From NCBI GenBank assembly GCA_029255685.2, contig CM055314.2:2002399-2066398 (forward strand): DNA of 64,000 bases, written 5' to 3'. A program made the position numbers and the translations under genes. This DNA is from Silene conica. Lineage: Eukaryota > Streptophyta > Magnoliopsida > Caryophyllales > Caryophyllaceae. Positions 27,157-40,185 of this stretch are shown here, piece by piece; position 1 is the stretch's first letter, and every line of letters begins with the position of its first letter. The notes beneath the pieces are model-generated. The model did not search any database, was not told where the DNA came from, and saw nothing but the letters and a program-made list of their open reading frames with translations.

Positions 27157-30100
27157 TCAGGCAGATTCATGTATTATAGTCATTAAAGAGTCATCCATCC
27201 AAGGCTTACATATATTTCCACATGGAAGTTTCTGAAACAATGGAAACAAAAAATCTTATTGTAATTTATAAGGATGTCATTGAAAAGGTTAACAGAAAGT
27301 AAAAATGTACAGTTCTATACAAAAAGATAAGAAAAAGACGCGGAAAAGGAGCATTTCTGAGTGTTTTTTTTTAAATAATCCTAAAAAAAGAAGTGTTCAG
27401 CGAAATGGGTCGGTTGAAACTTATTTCTCAAACTGGAGTCTACGTAGCCTACAGATTTCGCGATCTTAGGACAGGACTAAACACACCAGTCGAACTGGGG
27501 CTATTGCTGTTTACGGGACCTGACACGAGCCAAGGGTGGTATGAGGAGTGAACACACGATGCCCACTGACGTTTTCACCTTAAGAAACGTCCATCCATAT
27601 GGCGTGTTATTGATGAGATTACGTATAGACTAAAAATGCGAGTACTATTAATCTATTATGATCTTGCATAGAGTATAGACAATCCTGCATGAAATACATG
27701 AACTCATCCTACCCAGTGATTTCTTGATAGTGGTGTCTCTTATCATGTCACTTCCTATCTCCCCAATTTTTTCACTTCACTATCCTTATGATTACACCGA
27801 TGAGAGAGTCATTGGTGACTGCTCCGACTTTTCCATAACACGCACGCATAGTACTAAGGTTCCTACGTCGTCTTCCTTGGTCTTACTCTTTCTCATGTTT
27901 TATGTTTCCCCCCAAATGCATAAAAATATGATCTCGATTTCCAATTTATGTCAAGATAATGTTCTTGTGCATTACATCATGTTTTTGTTAAGGATTTTCA
28001 ACTTAACAAAGATTTTCAGCTTACCAAACCAATACTTTCCATTATATATATAGCTACCAAAAAATAACCAACATGAACCAACATTTGATCAATGAGGTAT
28101 TGTGGATAATTGACCCATAATGCAAATTATGACTAATACAAGGTTAATTGAGGCCATACTAACCAATGTGAGAAGTATCATCAAAACTAAAACAAGCCAT
28201 GATGCACCGTGAGTCCGTGACATTAAAGTGTCATGTCGTTACAGTATGCAATCGATATTCGCAACTGTCATTATCGCGCTAATTTAATACCATGCTTTCC
28301 AGCCGCCCCAGTTGTGATACATATTAGTTCCCTAACATACCTTAAATTTGGCAGATTTCACATGTTGGGTGGATAAATTTTGGATTGTCAATATAGAAAA
28401 AATAAAAAGAAAAGGATAAGTTCCTTACCTTTATGTAATAGGAAAGCATTCGTAAAAGATTCAACACCTTGGGTGGATCAGATTTGACTTTGTCAATTTC
28501 ACTACTCAAATCTGATAAAAATTAAAGCAGATCATCAGGAATGACAGCCCATGTTTTCATACGCAGAATTCAATACAAATGCGTAAGTTATAGAATAAAA
28601 GGGAAGCAATCCAATCTACACACTAAAAGATACACTAGAAACCAAAAAGGTATGTCTACAGTCTACACCAACAAGCAAATTCACAAGTCTGTTGTTGACA
28701 GCCGTATTGCTAGAGACCCTACCGTTGTACACAAAGACAGAGAGGCGAAGCAATGTTCAGTATCATGAGAATAAGCAACATAATCCGCAAATAAAAAACA
28801 CATCAGACAGACAAACAGTTAAAAAGGCGCACTTGGGTAGTCAATGTAGCTTTTTTAGTTGCTTAGACACAACAGCAAAGCCAAAACTGGACTTTGGGGT
28901 AAAATGTTAACTGAGATTTGGACAGTAAATTCAATAGGATTTGAAGGCAATCTTTGATTTAAAAAAAAGTCGGCCAAATCAGCATAACAAGCGTTAGACC
29001 AATGCTGGTGGGGTCAACTTCTTCTAAAACTTATTGCCAGCAACCAGCTTGGCGCATGCCTTCTACTGCTTATTAACAGCAAAAAGTTTTAATTAACATA
29101 CTCGTACGGTCAGGGGTCTCCTACATGAAAAACGTGCATATTCATTTCCCTCAATTTCTTGTTTTTTAGTTCAGTTCTAACACGGACGACATATTCAATA
29201 AGTAATATTATCATTCTTTTTTAAATCAAAAGACTGACAGAGTGACAGATAAATAAGTTGTATTTAAAATTCTAATTAAAGAGCAAAAGACTTATTTAGT
29301 TCTAACTTATAATGGAATCAAGCATGTGCCTCACTACGCGGGACATACGTCTACTATTTATTGTGAATTAAGCATTCACTGGATGCAATTCTTGAAGAAT
29401 TTTCATTATGGGACAGCCAGGGGCAAGGCTGCGTACACTTAATCCCCATACCCCCGACCCAATACCTCGCCATAGAGGGAGTCCTTGAGGCATTGTGGTA
29501 ATGTTGTAGTTGTCATAACTACACAAAAATTAACTTCCAAAGAAAAAGACACCCACCAGAATGCCAGTCAAGCAATGAGCGGCCCATCTGTCCTGGCCTG
29601 TGAGTCCCGCCACTGCGTGAATCCCTGTGGGTCCGGACAGCTGATCGAAGGCTTAATTCCTTCCAAAGTTGTTCATGCTCCTGTTCGCTATAAGGCCGGT
29701 TTAGAATTACAAGTAATTTCTTCCGCATATTACTAGGCACCCTATGCGAAACTTCCAAAGGGTTGTGAAGTTGCTTGTCCTGGGATATATCATACACCAT
29801 GACATATAAGTGTCACTAACATAAATACGACAAATTGGGCAAAATCAAAAGGAACGCGTCATTTTATATAATATGTTATTGGATGCTTACAAACAGAGGC
29901 ATTGTCGATCTTGATGCAGGAATAAATGATGTTGATGGGTGAGTTGGCTGCTGTTCAGTGGCAACTCGAACTGTCAAAGGGAGACCAGTTGCAAGTTTAC
30001 GCCTAGACTGATCACCTGATTCAGAAGCAATACTTGTACGCAGATTATTTTTTATGGGCCGATCACTTCTAATGGGATGATTACCCGAGCCAGCCACAAT

Positions 30101-32059
30101 TGTGACATGCCGTTTACAGGATAATTCATACAGAACTCGCTCATTGTCCCCAAATCTGTAGACAACAGACTCCCCAATGACTTTCAGATTTTTCAGAAAG
30201 AAGTCATACACCTCGTTGACCACACTTTTCTGAAAACTTGAATTCTTTGGAGCTGATCTCGAATTGATAGTGACATTTACGCATTGCTCCTCCTTAAAAT
30301 CATCGGGATTAAGAGAGAAAGAATTTTTCACCTCAGTCTTTTTCTTATCTTGGAAATCAGCAAAACTAACAGAAATAGGATTATTCTTTTTCGTCATCCG
30401 CTTACCCTGGAAATGATCAGAACTACGTGGCTTTGTTATTAATTTACTGGAACCAGAACGTTCTGCACCAGATTTCTCACCATGGCTGAAATTCAAATTC
30501 CTCTCTTCTCGAATATGATAATCAGTATCAGACATTAACTTTCTCTTCTTTATCACCTCACCAACAGTCCTTTTCTCTTGGACATTGAGGCATTGATCCT
30601 CCTTAAAATCATCGGGATTAAGAGGGAAAGGATTTTTCATCTCAGTCCTTTTCCTTTTCTTATCTTGGAAATCGGCAAAACTAACAGAAATAGGATTTTT
30701 CCTTTCCGTCATCCGCTTACCCTGGAAATGATCAGAACTAAGTGGCTTTGTTATTAATTTACTGGAACCAGAACGTTCTGCACCAGATTTCTTACCATGG
30801 CTGACATTCAAATTCCTCTCTTCTCGAACATGATTACCAGTATCATACATTAACTTCCTCTTCTTTATCACCTCACCAACAGTCCTTTTCTCTCGGACAT
30901 TTACGCATTGATCCTCCTTCAAATCATCGGGATTAAGAGAGAGAGGATTTTTCAGCTCAGTCCTTTTCCTTTTCTTATCTTGGAAATCGGCAAAACTAAC
31001 AGAAATAGGATTATTCTTTTCCCTCATCCGCTTACCCTGGAAATGATCAGAACTACGTGGCTTTGTTATTAATTTACTGGAACCAGAACGTTCTGCACCA
31101 GATTTCTCACCATGGCTGACATTCAAATTCCTCTCTTCTCGAATATGATAATCAGTATCAGACATTAACTTTCTCTTCTTCATCACCTCACCAACAGTCC
31201 TTTTCTCTTGGACATTTAGGCATTGATCCACCTTAAAATCATCGGCATTAAGAGAGAAAGAATTTTTCACCTCAGTCCTTTTCTTATCTTGGAAATCGGC
31301 AAAACTAACAGAAATAGGATTATTCTTTTCCCTCATCCGCTTACCCTGGAAATGATCAGAACTATGTGGCTTTGTTACTATTTTACTGGAACCAGAACGT
31401 TCTGCACCAGATTTCTCACCATGGCTGACATTCAAATTCCTCTCTTCTCGAATATGATTACCCATATCAGACATTAACTTTCTCTCTTCCCTAATATGAT
31501 TACCAGTATCAGACATTAACTTCCTCTTCTTTATCACCTCACCAACAGTCCTCTTCTCTAGGACCTTCATCACATCATGAAAATGAACATTCTCCTCTTC
31601 ATAGATGATACGCAACGGTACACCATGTACAACCGGCACCTCAAGCATATATGAATTCCCCCACTCCTTCAAATTTTCCAAGAACATCAAATAGTGTGGA
31701 TCATCCACATCTTCCTGTGTGGGCACACCATGTTCAACTGGCACAACATCAAGCTTAAATGAATTTCCATGTTGTTTCAAGTTTTCCAAGAACCTCACAT
31801 ACTCGAGATCAGCCTCGTGTTCCTCTACAGGTTCCGGTTTGACAGACTTTTCTAAGTCAAGCAAATATGTAAGATAATTTTCATCAAAAAGATCATCATC
31901 ACCCATATCGCCACAATTCTGTTCCATATGTAACTTAATCAACTTATAATCCAAAACACAATCCACATCCCCGCGTCTAATCATCCTACCCCGTACTCTA
32001 TTGAAACGAAGAGCATAATTTGCATGTTTACCAAATCTTTTGGCTTTACGATCGACCAT
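27157..32059 (-). CDS. uncharacterised plant protein with four ~104-residue repeats (849 aa)
   Basis: I do not recognise a named function. Four exons join in frame with GT-AG introns: 29891-32059, 29557-29779, 28429-28511 and 27157-27231 (phases 0, 1, 0), giving 849 residues. Residues ~85-150 hold two imperfect copies of a FLENLK..GNS motif followed by VVHGVP/PVEHGVP. Residues ~170-595 are four repeats containing EKRTVGEVIKKRKL, REERNLNVSHGEKSGAERSG, SSDHFQGKRM and ISVSFADFQDKK. Their KKRKL and KKRKR clusters look like nuclear localisation signals, which is inference. The C-terminal exons (LVILNRPYSEQEHEQLWKEL, KVLNLLRMLSYYIK, GNICKPWMDDSL) resemble, from memory, the conserved end of plant hypothetical proteins. 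The open frame extends nine codons upstream to a TTG. I chose the ATG at 32059, although a CCAG acceptor-like site just upstream allows a 5' untranslated exon. Confidence 0.8.
29405..29505. repeat. SINE-type 3' end fragment
   Basis: CAAGGCTGCGTACACTTAATCC with nearby CTTGAGGCATTGTGGTAATG resembles the GGTAAGGCTGCGTACA end of Au-like plant SINEs. A second related piece is at 52440-52535. It lies in the intron after exon 2 of the 849-residue gene. Confidence 0.45.
30264..31535 (-). repeat. in-frame coding tandem repeat, four units of ~312 bp
   Basis: The landmark GATTAAGAGNGAAAGNATTTTTCA and its neighbours recur at steps of about 312, 314 and 315 bases inside the first exon of the 849-residue gene. 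All units keep the reading frame and are very similar at DNA level. This points to recent expansion or gene conversion within an expressed frame. Confidence 0.9.
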
Positions 32060-32136
32060 TGCTGTATCAATCAACCTGGACAACAATCAGTGCATGATGA
32101 CCAATCATATATTTATCTAATGCAGAAGCCAAGCTG

Positions 32137-32147
32137 CTGACGTGGCA
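32137..32147. promoter_or_regulatory. G-box/ACGT element upstream of the 849-residue gene
   Basis: CTGACGTGGCA carries an ACGTGGC core (G-box/ABRE type) about 80 bases before the chosen ATG. A second ACGTGTC follows at about 32170, and two ATTGTCCAAT CCAAT-type repeats lie further upstream. Role is inference from motif only. Confidence 0.35.
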
Positions 32148-33226
32148 TCACTAGAAAAAAGCTTTGTCCTACGTGTCGCGTTGTAAAGCATCCTAGAGCT
32201 ATTGTCCAATTAGATTCATCCTAGAGCTATTGTCCAATAACATTCAAGATATGGTATAATGGTATAATAACTATTCCAAGATTTCATTCCATATATTGAA
32301 ACAATAAATAATGACAGTTTTGGCTGAAAATTAATTCCGTAGCACGGCCTAAATCCTAGAGTTACCAATCCATAATCACCGAACAAAAAAATACCTACAA
32401 GTATTTTTTAGACTACATTTTCGATTTACATATGGGTCGGAATAATTACGGGTCGGAATACCTACAAGAATTTTTTAGACTACATTTTTTTATGGTTTAA
32501 TCGTTATTAAATATGGGTCGGAATAATTACTCTTCATCGGTATATACACTTATGTGAGCGTCGTGATTAATTAGACTACATTTTCGATTTATTGTAAGAC
32601 ATCTGACTATTCACGTGAATGCGAAACATTTTAACAACTACGGAGTATTTATTTAATATAGTAAATAGTAAATGAGTGGTCATTTAATAATTTTGGAATG
32701 TCTTCGTGTAAGATGTCGCGCGCAATAACTGTTATTTATTATATGAACATCTTTAATAAATATAATTAAAAATACGTTTTTTAACCCAACTATACATTTA
32801 TACTCACGTCTCATCAGATTATTTACGTTTTGCTTTTATTGTACGATATGTAATATAAAACTTTATTTTATATATGGGTTACATATTTTAAAAATGGTGC
32901 AATGAGTAATTAAAAGTATACAAATTCTATTGTAAGTCTTGATCATCTTAATGAACAACTCATGTATACCGTCATACCGACATGTGTCATAAATAATTGT
33001 ATGATAGCTCATGTATACCGTCATACCGACATGTGTCATAAATAATTCAAAATTTATTTATATGTATATAATTAATCAGCTTTCTTTGATATTATTAATT
33101 ACGGTATTCATCTAAAGTTAAAAACAGGCCACAATAAATAATTAATTTACTTATCTCCAATATTATTAACTATATTTATCTAAAGTTTAAAAAACAGACC
33201 CGTGAATTTCACGGGTTACAACCTAG
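32148..33226. repeat. short direct repeats upstream of the 849-residue gene
   Basis: TTCATCCTAGAGCTATTGTCCAAT-like blocks repeat at about 32185-32240. ATGGGTCGGAATAATTAC and TTTTTTAGACTACATTTT blocks repeat between 32390 and 32600. A 49-bp unit (CATGTATACCGTCATACCGA...) is duplicated at 32961 and 33010. A ~80-bp AT-rich unit ending AAACAGNCC is duplicated at 33065-33200. No gene. Confidence 0.7.
33199..33226 (+). mobile_element. Helitron-like 3' terminus
   Basis: The palindrome CCCGTGAATTTCACGGG is followed by TTACAAC and then CTAG with a T (33223-33227). This is the hairpin plus CTRR-T arrangement of Helitron 3' ends, like the one at 13413-13444. I could not place the 5' end. Confidence 0.5.
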
Positions 33227-35229
33227 TTACCCTAATAATTACAATAAATATCCGTCACAAACTTCAACGATCTTTATCTCCCAAAGTGAATTTTATTCAA
33301 CCCGTCACAAGCTTGCGCGGTGGCAAATAAACCCCCATACGTTTACAACTTTCAATACGTGGAAATTAACTCCATAACTTTATGTTTTGGTGCAATTCAA
33401 TTCTATTATTAAACGTTTGTAAATTAAAACATAAAAATTGAATTAACATAATTAAAATTAATATTTAACTAATATTACTAATTTGTGAAAACTCAAATTT
33501 TACCCTTTTCTTATCGCCACACCAACCCCGTCTTCTACCTCCGACCACCTAAAACCTAAAAACCTAAGTATAGCAAACAATCACACCCTCCACCCCAAGC
33601 AAGTTCGTCATACTCTGTCCAATCGCCTCGCCACTACGGCCCTATCCCATTCTCGTCAAATGAGGGACAATAAAATGGGGAATAAATAAGAAAAGGGATT
33701 AATTAAATGAAGCGTAATTTGCACCAAATGCTAAACACATAGCCTTAATTTGCACGTATCGAAAGTTTGGGGGTGATTTGCACATAGGACTAAACCGTAT
33801 GGGCATATTTGTCACTTCCCGCAAGCTTGCGACGGTTATTATCGTCGAAAATGACAATTTGTGAAATAATTAAACAACAAATTAAAATCGTCGACGGGTT
33901 TAAACTTGAAAATTGAGAGATTGCTACAATAAAGTTGAGAAACACAGACATTGAAGCAATTAAATCTTGCTTGCAACCGATTGAAATAAAAACAATTAAA
34001 ATTAAAATATTAAATTGAAAAAACTTGAAAAAAAACACAGAAGACAAACCTGGAATTGCGAATGGGTTTGAAGTGGGAAGAATGTAGTGATAATTTGGTG
34101 TTGTAAGTTGTAATGGAGATAAATTGAGGGGTGAAAACTGAAAGAGCAGCAAACAACAGGATGAAAATATGAAATGTTGTTTAATAGTAATTATATTTTG
34201 GTGAAATATACATTTATGCTTCTGACAAATCAGGATTCTTCTGTTCTTCAAGATCTCTTCCTCTCATGGACCACCACCCTCTCCATGTCTTCCATTTCAA
34301 ATTTCACAAATTCTAATTTAACGGATACCGTTTTCTCTCACAAAATACCCACTCTTTTCTCTCTCTAACACTATTCATGTGGTCCCTTTCTCCACTAACT
34401 CATTTTGTATCCATTTTATCTCACAAAATATCCGTCACAAATGGTGACCCGTCACAAGCTAGACTTACTATTCAAATTTATACTCTATTTATGTTCAGGT
34501 TTCTTGAGAGACCGTCTTTTAATAAGTTGGATGAATTGATAAAAATACTCTAAACTATGGGTGTTCCTCAAAATATAGAACTTGTTATCTGCTAAATAAG
34601 TGAATAAATTTTTAACCTTTTTTAACTTTATAATAAGTTAAAACAAACGAGGGCATTAGTTTGTTATATTGGTAGTTAAAATAAAATTTAGAGTATTTTG
34701 AGCAGTTCACACATAGTTCGGAGTATTTCTATCAATTAATCCTAATAAGTTTATTAGAAGATTATTATACAAATTTAAGAAAAACTGGTATTAAAAATAA
34801 TAAAATGGGTATAAATTATGATTTACGATAAAATAAGTACATTTATTAGGTAAATAGGTACAAAACTAATATATTACGATCAATGATAAAAGGATCACGA
34901 AATAGAAATAAAGTTCGGCTCGAGCTCGAGTTTTGGTAATCGGACACAAGCCGAACAAGGCCAAACTCGAGCTCAGCTCGACTCGTTAACACCTCTCACA
35001 TAGTCTTTTGTTGTAGCTTTGGGATACTCGAGACGGGAAATTTGGTTTTGCAGAAATTAGTGATTAGTAATTCTCTTCTTTAAAATATTTATTTACGATA
35101 TTTTTACGAAACAACAAGTGCAGATGGACATTTTACGTACGATTTCTGCATTTCCATTTCTGAATATTACGCACAAGTTCAGGTTGTACGAAATTACATG
35201 CCATTCACTGATACACTTGATTTTCTCAG
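33227..35229. other. intergenic region with MITE fragments
   Basis: No gene is supported. GTGACGG-family pieces are at 33240-33325, 33805-33860 and, most complete, 34325-34480 in reverse orientation. A GAGCTCGAG-rich patch lies at 34915-34990, similar to 41620-42080. Short frames at 33790-34368 lack codon or domain evidence. Confidence 0.5.
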
Positions 35230-38200
35230 TCATCTGCTAAATCTTTCTATTCTTCTCCGTCGTACCTCATCTGGCGACAAATCATGTTGCAAATTTGCTG
35301 CTAAGTCCCTCCCGTCTCGGCCAGTCCCACACATCTCGCATATGGACAACAAACCCGAATTGTCAAATGTACAAGCTGGACATCTCCATACTTGAGTCGC
35401 GACGCGTCCTCTCCGGCCCTCGCCAACTACTCCCCTGCCTGAATATCTCCGACGTTGAAATAATCCCTGCACAACCCTCAACGGCCAGCTGAACACACCA
35501 GAAACACTTCTGATAATGGAAGTCAACGGGTTTGGCCCGCTATTTGACCTCTTCAAATGTAGATAGAGAATCCCGGCCAAAATGCCACCTAAATGACCGA
35601 GGAAGGAAACACCTGGAACGAACATCTGGATGAGAATCAACTCAGCCCATGCAGCATATCGTGAAGGTACAAGGACACCATGCACAAATGTGTAGTCTTC
35701 AGATCGAGAGTTGAGCACGACTTTCATAGCAAAAAGCACACCGGAAAATCCGACTGCATATTCTGAGTAGAATGCTTTCTCGTAATTGAAAAAAATGACA
35801 AGGGATTTCGCCAATACCATGGTGATTCCCTGAGACATGGCAAGTAACGTGGCAATCATGGATGCGTATTCGACGCTTCCCATTGAAGTCTCCAATTGTA
35901 TCCCCTTCCATAGCAAGGATAGCATATTGTAAACCAAGTGAGATTCGTCCATGTGGTAGAAAGGTGACAAGAAGAAACGCTTTAAATCTCTATGCTGTTA
36001 AGCCCATGAAAAGAAGGTTACAAAAGGAAGCGTTAGTCTAACATAAAAAAAATTGTGAGAGATAAGGGTTGAATTTAATATACCAATGGGTAGCCAGACG
36101 TTAAATAAAATGGTCTACCGAGAAAAAAAAATGCTCGAGACCATCTCATTTCAGGATTTGTAGTAGATGCGATGCTAAGACCTATGCTACTCCACAGATT
36201 TCAATTACATTCTACAGCTTACGTATGCATGTAGGTGTCACACGTAGTTTACACGAGAAATCTCGACATAAAACAGAAACTAAAGAATTAATTATTGACA
36301 CTTACAAGTTACAATACCGTGACTCTGACATTGTTGAGTTTTATAGTATACCACGTCGAGCATGAATAACAGTGCTCCACAAACATAGGGGAAAACCACA
36401 ACAGGGAAGTGTATAATCACTTTACCACGTAAAAGTTGGAGAAACGAGGGCTAAGCCATTAAACCTACCAAATCATATACATAAGTGATTTTATAAATAA
36501 TGCTTCTGGTGTGAGTACACACTACTCAAGCACAAAAAATGAGTACAATAGATGTATCAATAAATAAAAACACGCCTGTGGACAGAATTCAGTACAAATG
36601 AAACAGCAACTGCACCATTACCAGCGATGGCACCAGTTCAGTGGGTCTTAAGACATTGGCCAAAGTAGATCTGGCTTGGCTACTGCCAAAACATGGTTGT
36701 GGTGTGGTGTGCACTAGAAGGCAATTCACTGCTTAAATAAGCAGTGAAAGATTGTAAGAAAAAACACTGATGAAAAGCGTGCCAAGAAGAAGATAATCCT
36801 ATTAATTACTTCCAAATTTACCTTTTTCTAGGAGAAAATACTCAAATGGGGCTAAATAACAAAAAGTAGAGCAAGTAAATGTATGATAAGTTTACTAGGA
36901 TTAGGGCAGATTCAGAGGATATGTTAAAAATTCCGGTATTCATGATGGCAAGGGTAGAACATTTTATGGATTTTAGTACTTACCCTCTGTAGAATGTGCA
37001 AATTGTGACCTACACCACCAGCCAAAATTTTATGAAACTACAGAACTCGATCAATACTCTCTCTAATCCACAAAGTTCCTCCCACATTCCATTTTCAGAC
37101 ATCTATTTTTGTTCCTCCCATTTCCTTTCTTTCCATTTTAGCAAGCTTTTTATGAAAAAATGACTAGGTTATCCTCGTAAACTTGTGCATATTACATTTA
37201 TGGCACTACTAAACCCAACATAAACCACCATAACTACAATCAGAAACTGCTAACCTTACTTCCAAACACTAACCCTCATCCACACCCCTCCTTTAATGCC
37301 TCCCTCGACTAACCTCCTTCGCACTGTCGTCGTTGCTGCCAATATTTCAGCCTCCCTTATTCACCTTTGCCTACGACTCCCCTTCCAAAGCATCACCCTT
37401 CATTTGTCCTTTCAAACGCTGACCTTTGTCCTATCCTTTCAAATGTCGGCCTTCCTTCTGTCCTTTCAGAGCCGGCCAACACCCTATTCCTTGGCTGATG
37501 AACTTTTCCACCATTGCCTCTTGTTCAACAAAGCCAGCTTACAGGTACGTGTATAGTCCATTTCAAGTGCACATCTACAGAACTCAGCGGTAATCTTCAG
37601 AAAAAAAATTCTCCTCCGTGGGGCTTGGTCCTTAGGTCACAGAGGAGATGAAGGGCCGGTATTATTGATTTTGCATTGTGATTAATTTAAGCCATAACAT
37701 AAATTTGGTTTAAGTATCATCCCTACTTGCAAGCTTTTATATTTGAGTATTCTATTTCCTAAGAGTTGTGCTTAAGTGCGAACAACAAAAAGGAATAGAG
37801 GGAGTACAACTAAGTTCAAAAGAGATCTAGGGGTGTAAGGTTTTTACATAATTTCAAATGCAACAGGCCAACAAAATTTCAGTAATTTCATTGGTCTACA
37901 GATTTTAATAGGCCAAATTATTAATTGGTGACGAGACCATTTAATAAAACAGCTCTGGAACCCAAGCCTCAAACTACAAAAACAGTTAACAAACAGATAA
38001 TTGTCATGTGGCTTAGCTTCTTACCTAAACCAAATCCCTTGAGTAGATTGAACACCTACCTAACATGCCAATTGTACATTCGTGCACATAGACTCCGAAT
38101 TAAATTAAAATTGTCACTCCTTCAAGACGTGTGTTAAGAACCTGGATTGAACATATTCTTTTCAAAACGGCAAGTAGGTCAGCTTCAAAAGAGGGAAATT

Positions 38201-40185
38201 AAAGGATCTATCTACCCTTTACCCCCAAATCCCTCCAATAACCACCAAAGTTCGAGTACAAGCAGTCTGAAGTTAGGATGAGAACACCACATTCTCCCGG
38301 GTAGTCACAGTCATGATGAGATGGAAGTTCATCTTACTTTCAGACGGAGAAGGCGTGCATCCTGTAGGAATTAAACCTACAAATTCGAGCTATTATCCCA
38401 ACCCAGATCTAGCCGGTTTCATTTTGCCCCCCCCCCCCCCCCCACCCACACAGACACACACACTCTTCCTCCTTTTCCTACCAAAAACGTCTGTCATCCC
38501 CTTAGTGTCTTTTTGAACATCAATGCCACCCCCTTGGTATAATCAATGTTCACTACTAATAAAAATGGCTTCTAAATTTTTTTTTTTAAAAAAAAACCTA
38601 GAAGCTAAATTCAGTGTTTCATTTAATCCACGAGGTCGCGTCTCCTTTAGAAAATGGGGATGTATGTTCCTAATAGAAAAAAGGTCATTCTCTCCATTGT
38701 CAAGTTATAAATTCTTCCATGCAAAGCTATTAAAGGTCCCTTAATCTAATCTATATAATCTCACCGCTCCTTGACAAACGTACCATCCATAAAGTTACAA
38801 ACCCAAACTCCAATATCACCAAAAAATATAATCAATCTCCAGTATGTATCCGCTAGTATGTTCAGAAGTCAGAACAGGACGTTAACCTCAAGAATCCACA
38901 AAAAAACAAGTCATACTTCTGATCACTAAAACCCACAAGCATAGGTAACAAACTTGTGATTTGACGTAACAAATAAAGCACTGCCTAAGCAATATCAATC
39001 AGATGAGCCTGTCTGCTAAGCATCTTCAAACCCAAAGTTGTTAACAATGAGAAAAATTCTCATAGAACCCATTTTATATCTTAACATTTCCTGAACCCAA
39101 CCGTGATAGCCAGTTCATTTCTTGCACAAAACAAATCTGTGTTAAACAAAAACTTAAGTAATTAGGTTCAAAGTCTGAGATACATTAAGATGAGATGCGC
39201 CCAAAAGCAACAAAACCGGAAACGAGGCGAAGGCGGGCCTCATGTAACCAAGGCGCACAGCATTTGCAAACAATTTTGAACCTTCAGAATCAACATTTCC
39301 ACATTAATACACATATCTTAGTTTTAAAAGGCGTGAGGTGCACCAATGTCGCGCCATGGGGTGACTAAGCACAAGGCGCAAGTAATGTGCAACACAAACA
39401 TTAGCATTTTATAGAGACACCGTGCATTGTTTTCACAAACAAATTTGAATTTCTGGATAAAGTTTTGCACAATACTTTCATGTTGGATTTTCAAGAGGGA
39501 TAACGTGTAAAGGAGTTAACATTAGAGACAATGTGCCAAAGAGAATGGCATAATAAAGAACTAGAAAAATAAATAAATAGCCGTAATGCCTCGCTTGTTG
39601 CGCCTTGTATATAAACCTCACCGAAGGTACACCAATGTGTTTTGGCCCGCTTGTCACTAGTGCCTCAAAGAGCCTTGGGCTTAGGCGCTTTTTTAGCTAA
39701 GACCCTTCTGAATTTAGTAGAGGGCAAACAAGTAAATAAATAAAAGCCAGCGATGATGGGACAAAGACAGGGCGTTTTGACTAGTGCTTGAGAGAGCCTT
39801 GTACGGTCGTACCTAGGCAAAGCCAACTAATGCTTTACTAAACTAACAAGGATCCCACGATAAATTTAGAATAGCACAAGGCACAAACCAAACATATAAA
39901 AACTGTCGGTATAACACAAGACATGAAATAAATGGAAATTGATAAAGGAAAAAGGAATGCCATTAAAGAACATGCCTTAAGGATCAGATGCGCGTTGAAC
40001 CAGACTTCATCAATGGTTGGAAGGATAGACTTGAGAAAAGCAGGCCTCAGGTAGATAAGAGTATTTGTAGCCAGCAGAGCTGCAGTCACCGGCGGTTTCC
40101 TCTCAAGTCTGTAGTACTCAGTGGCTGTATGCAAAGCCAACAAAGGTAGCATTCCGCGAGACACCCTCCTTCCCCCAATGTCCAT
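35230..40185 (-). CDS. RBL14: rhomboid-like protein with RanBP2-type zinc finger (RBL14 type)
   Basis: Membrane protein of the rhomboid superfamily, intramembrane serine peptidases. Arabidopsis RBL14 is the closest family member I recall. Two exons, 39976-40185 and 35230-35994, give 324 residues. Residues ~1-70 (KPPVTAALLATNTLIYLRP, IDEVWFNAHLILK) join directly to HRDLKRFFLSPFYHMDESHL. The catalytic serine motif is GFSGVLFAMK and the partner histidine is in FLGHLGGILAG. The C terminus has a four-cysteine zinc finger WRCPACTFDN...CEMCG and a basic tail ending RRRRIERFSR. The 3981-bp intron starts AAG|GCATGT, a GC donor, and ends ACAG. No nearby GT donor keeps the frame. The start is the ATG preceding DIGGRRVSRGMLP. 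Confidence 0.92.
37055..37810. repeat. possible Stowaway-like ends inside the RBL14 intron
   Basis: TACTCTCTCTAATCCACAAAGTTCCTCCC near 37060 and GGAATAGAGGGAGTAC near 37793-37808 look like two decayed CTCCCTC-type termini. They are too far apart and too weak to claim one element. Confidence 0.25.
38427..38443. repeat. poly(C) run
   Basis: Seventeen consecutive C in the RBL14 intron, followed by ACCCACACAGACACACAC. It could be real or partly a sequencing artefact. Confidence 0.8.
39318..39701. mobile_element. GGCGC-rich fold-back MITE in the RBL14 intron
   Basis: The left end CTTAGTTTTAAAAGGCG and right end GGCGCTTTTTTAGCTAAG are inverted, and GGCGCAAG/CTTGCGCC-like words are repeated inside. 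No target duplication was resolved. It lies close to the GC donor of the long intron. Confidence 0.55.

Noticed and set aside
32060..32086. Upstream extension of the 849-residue protein to a start at 32086
   Set aside because: The codon there is TTG. The first ATG in frame is at 32059.
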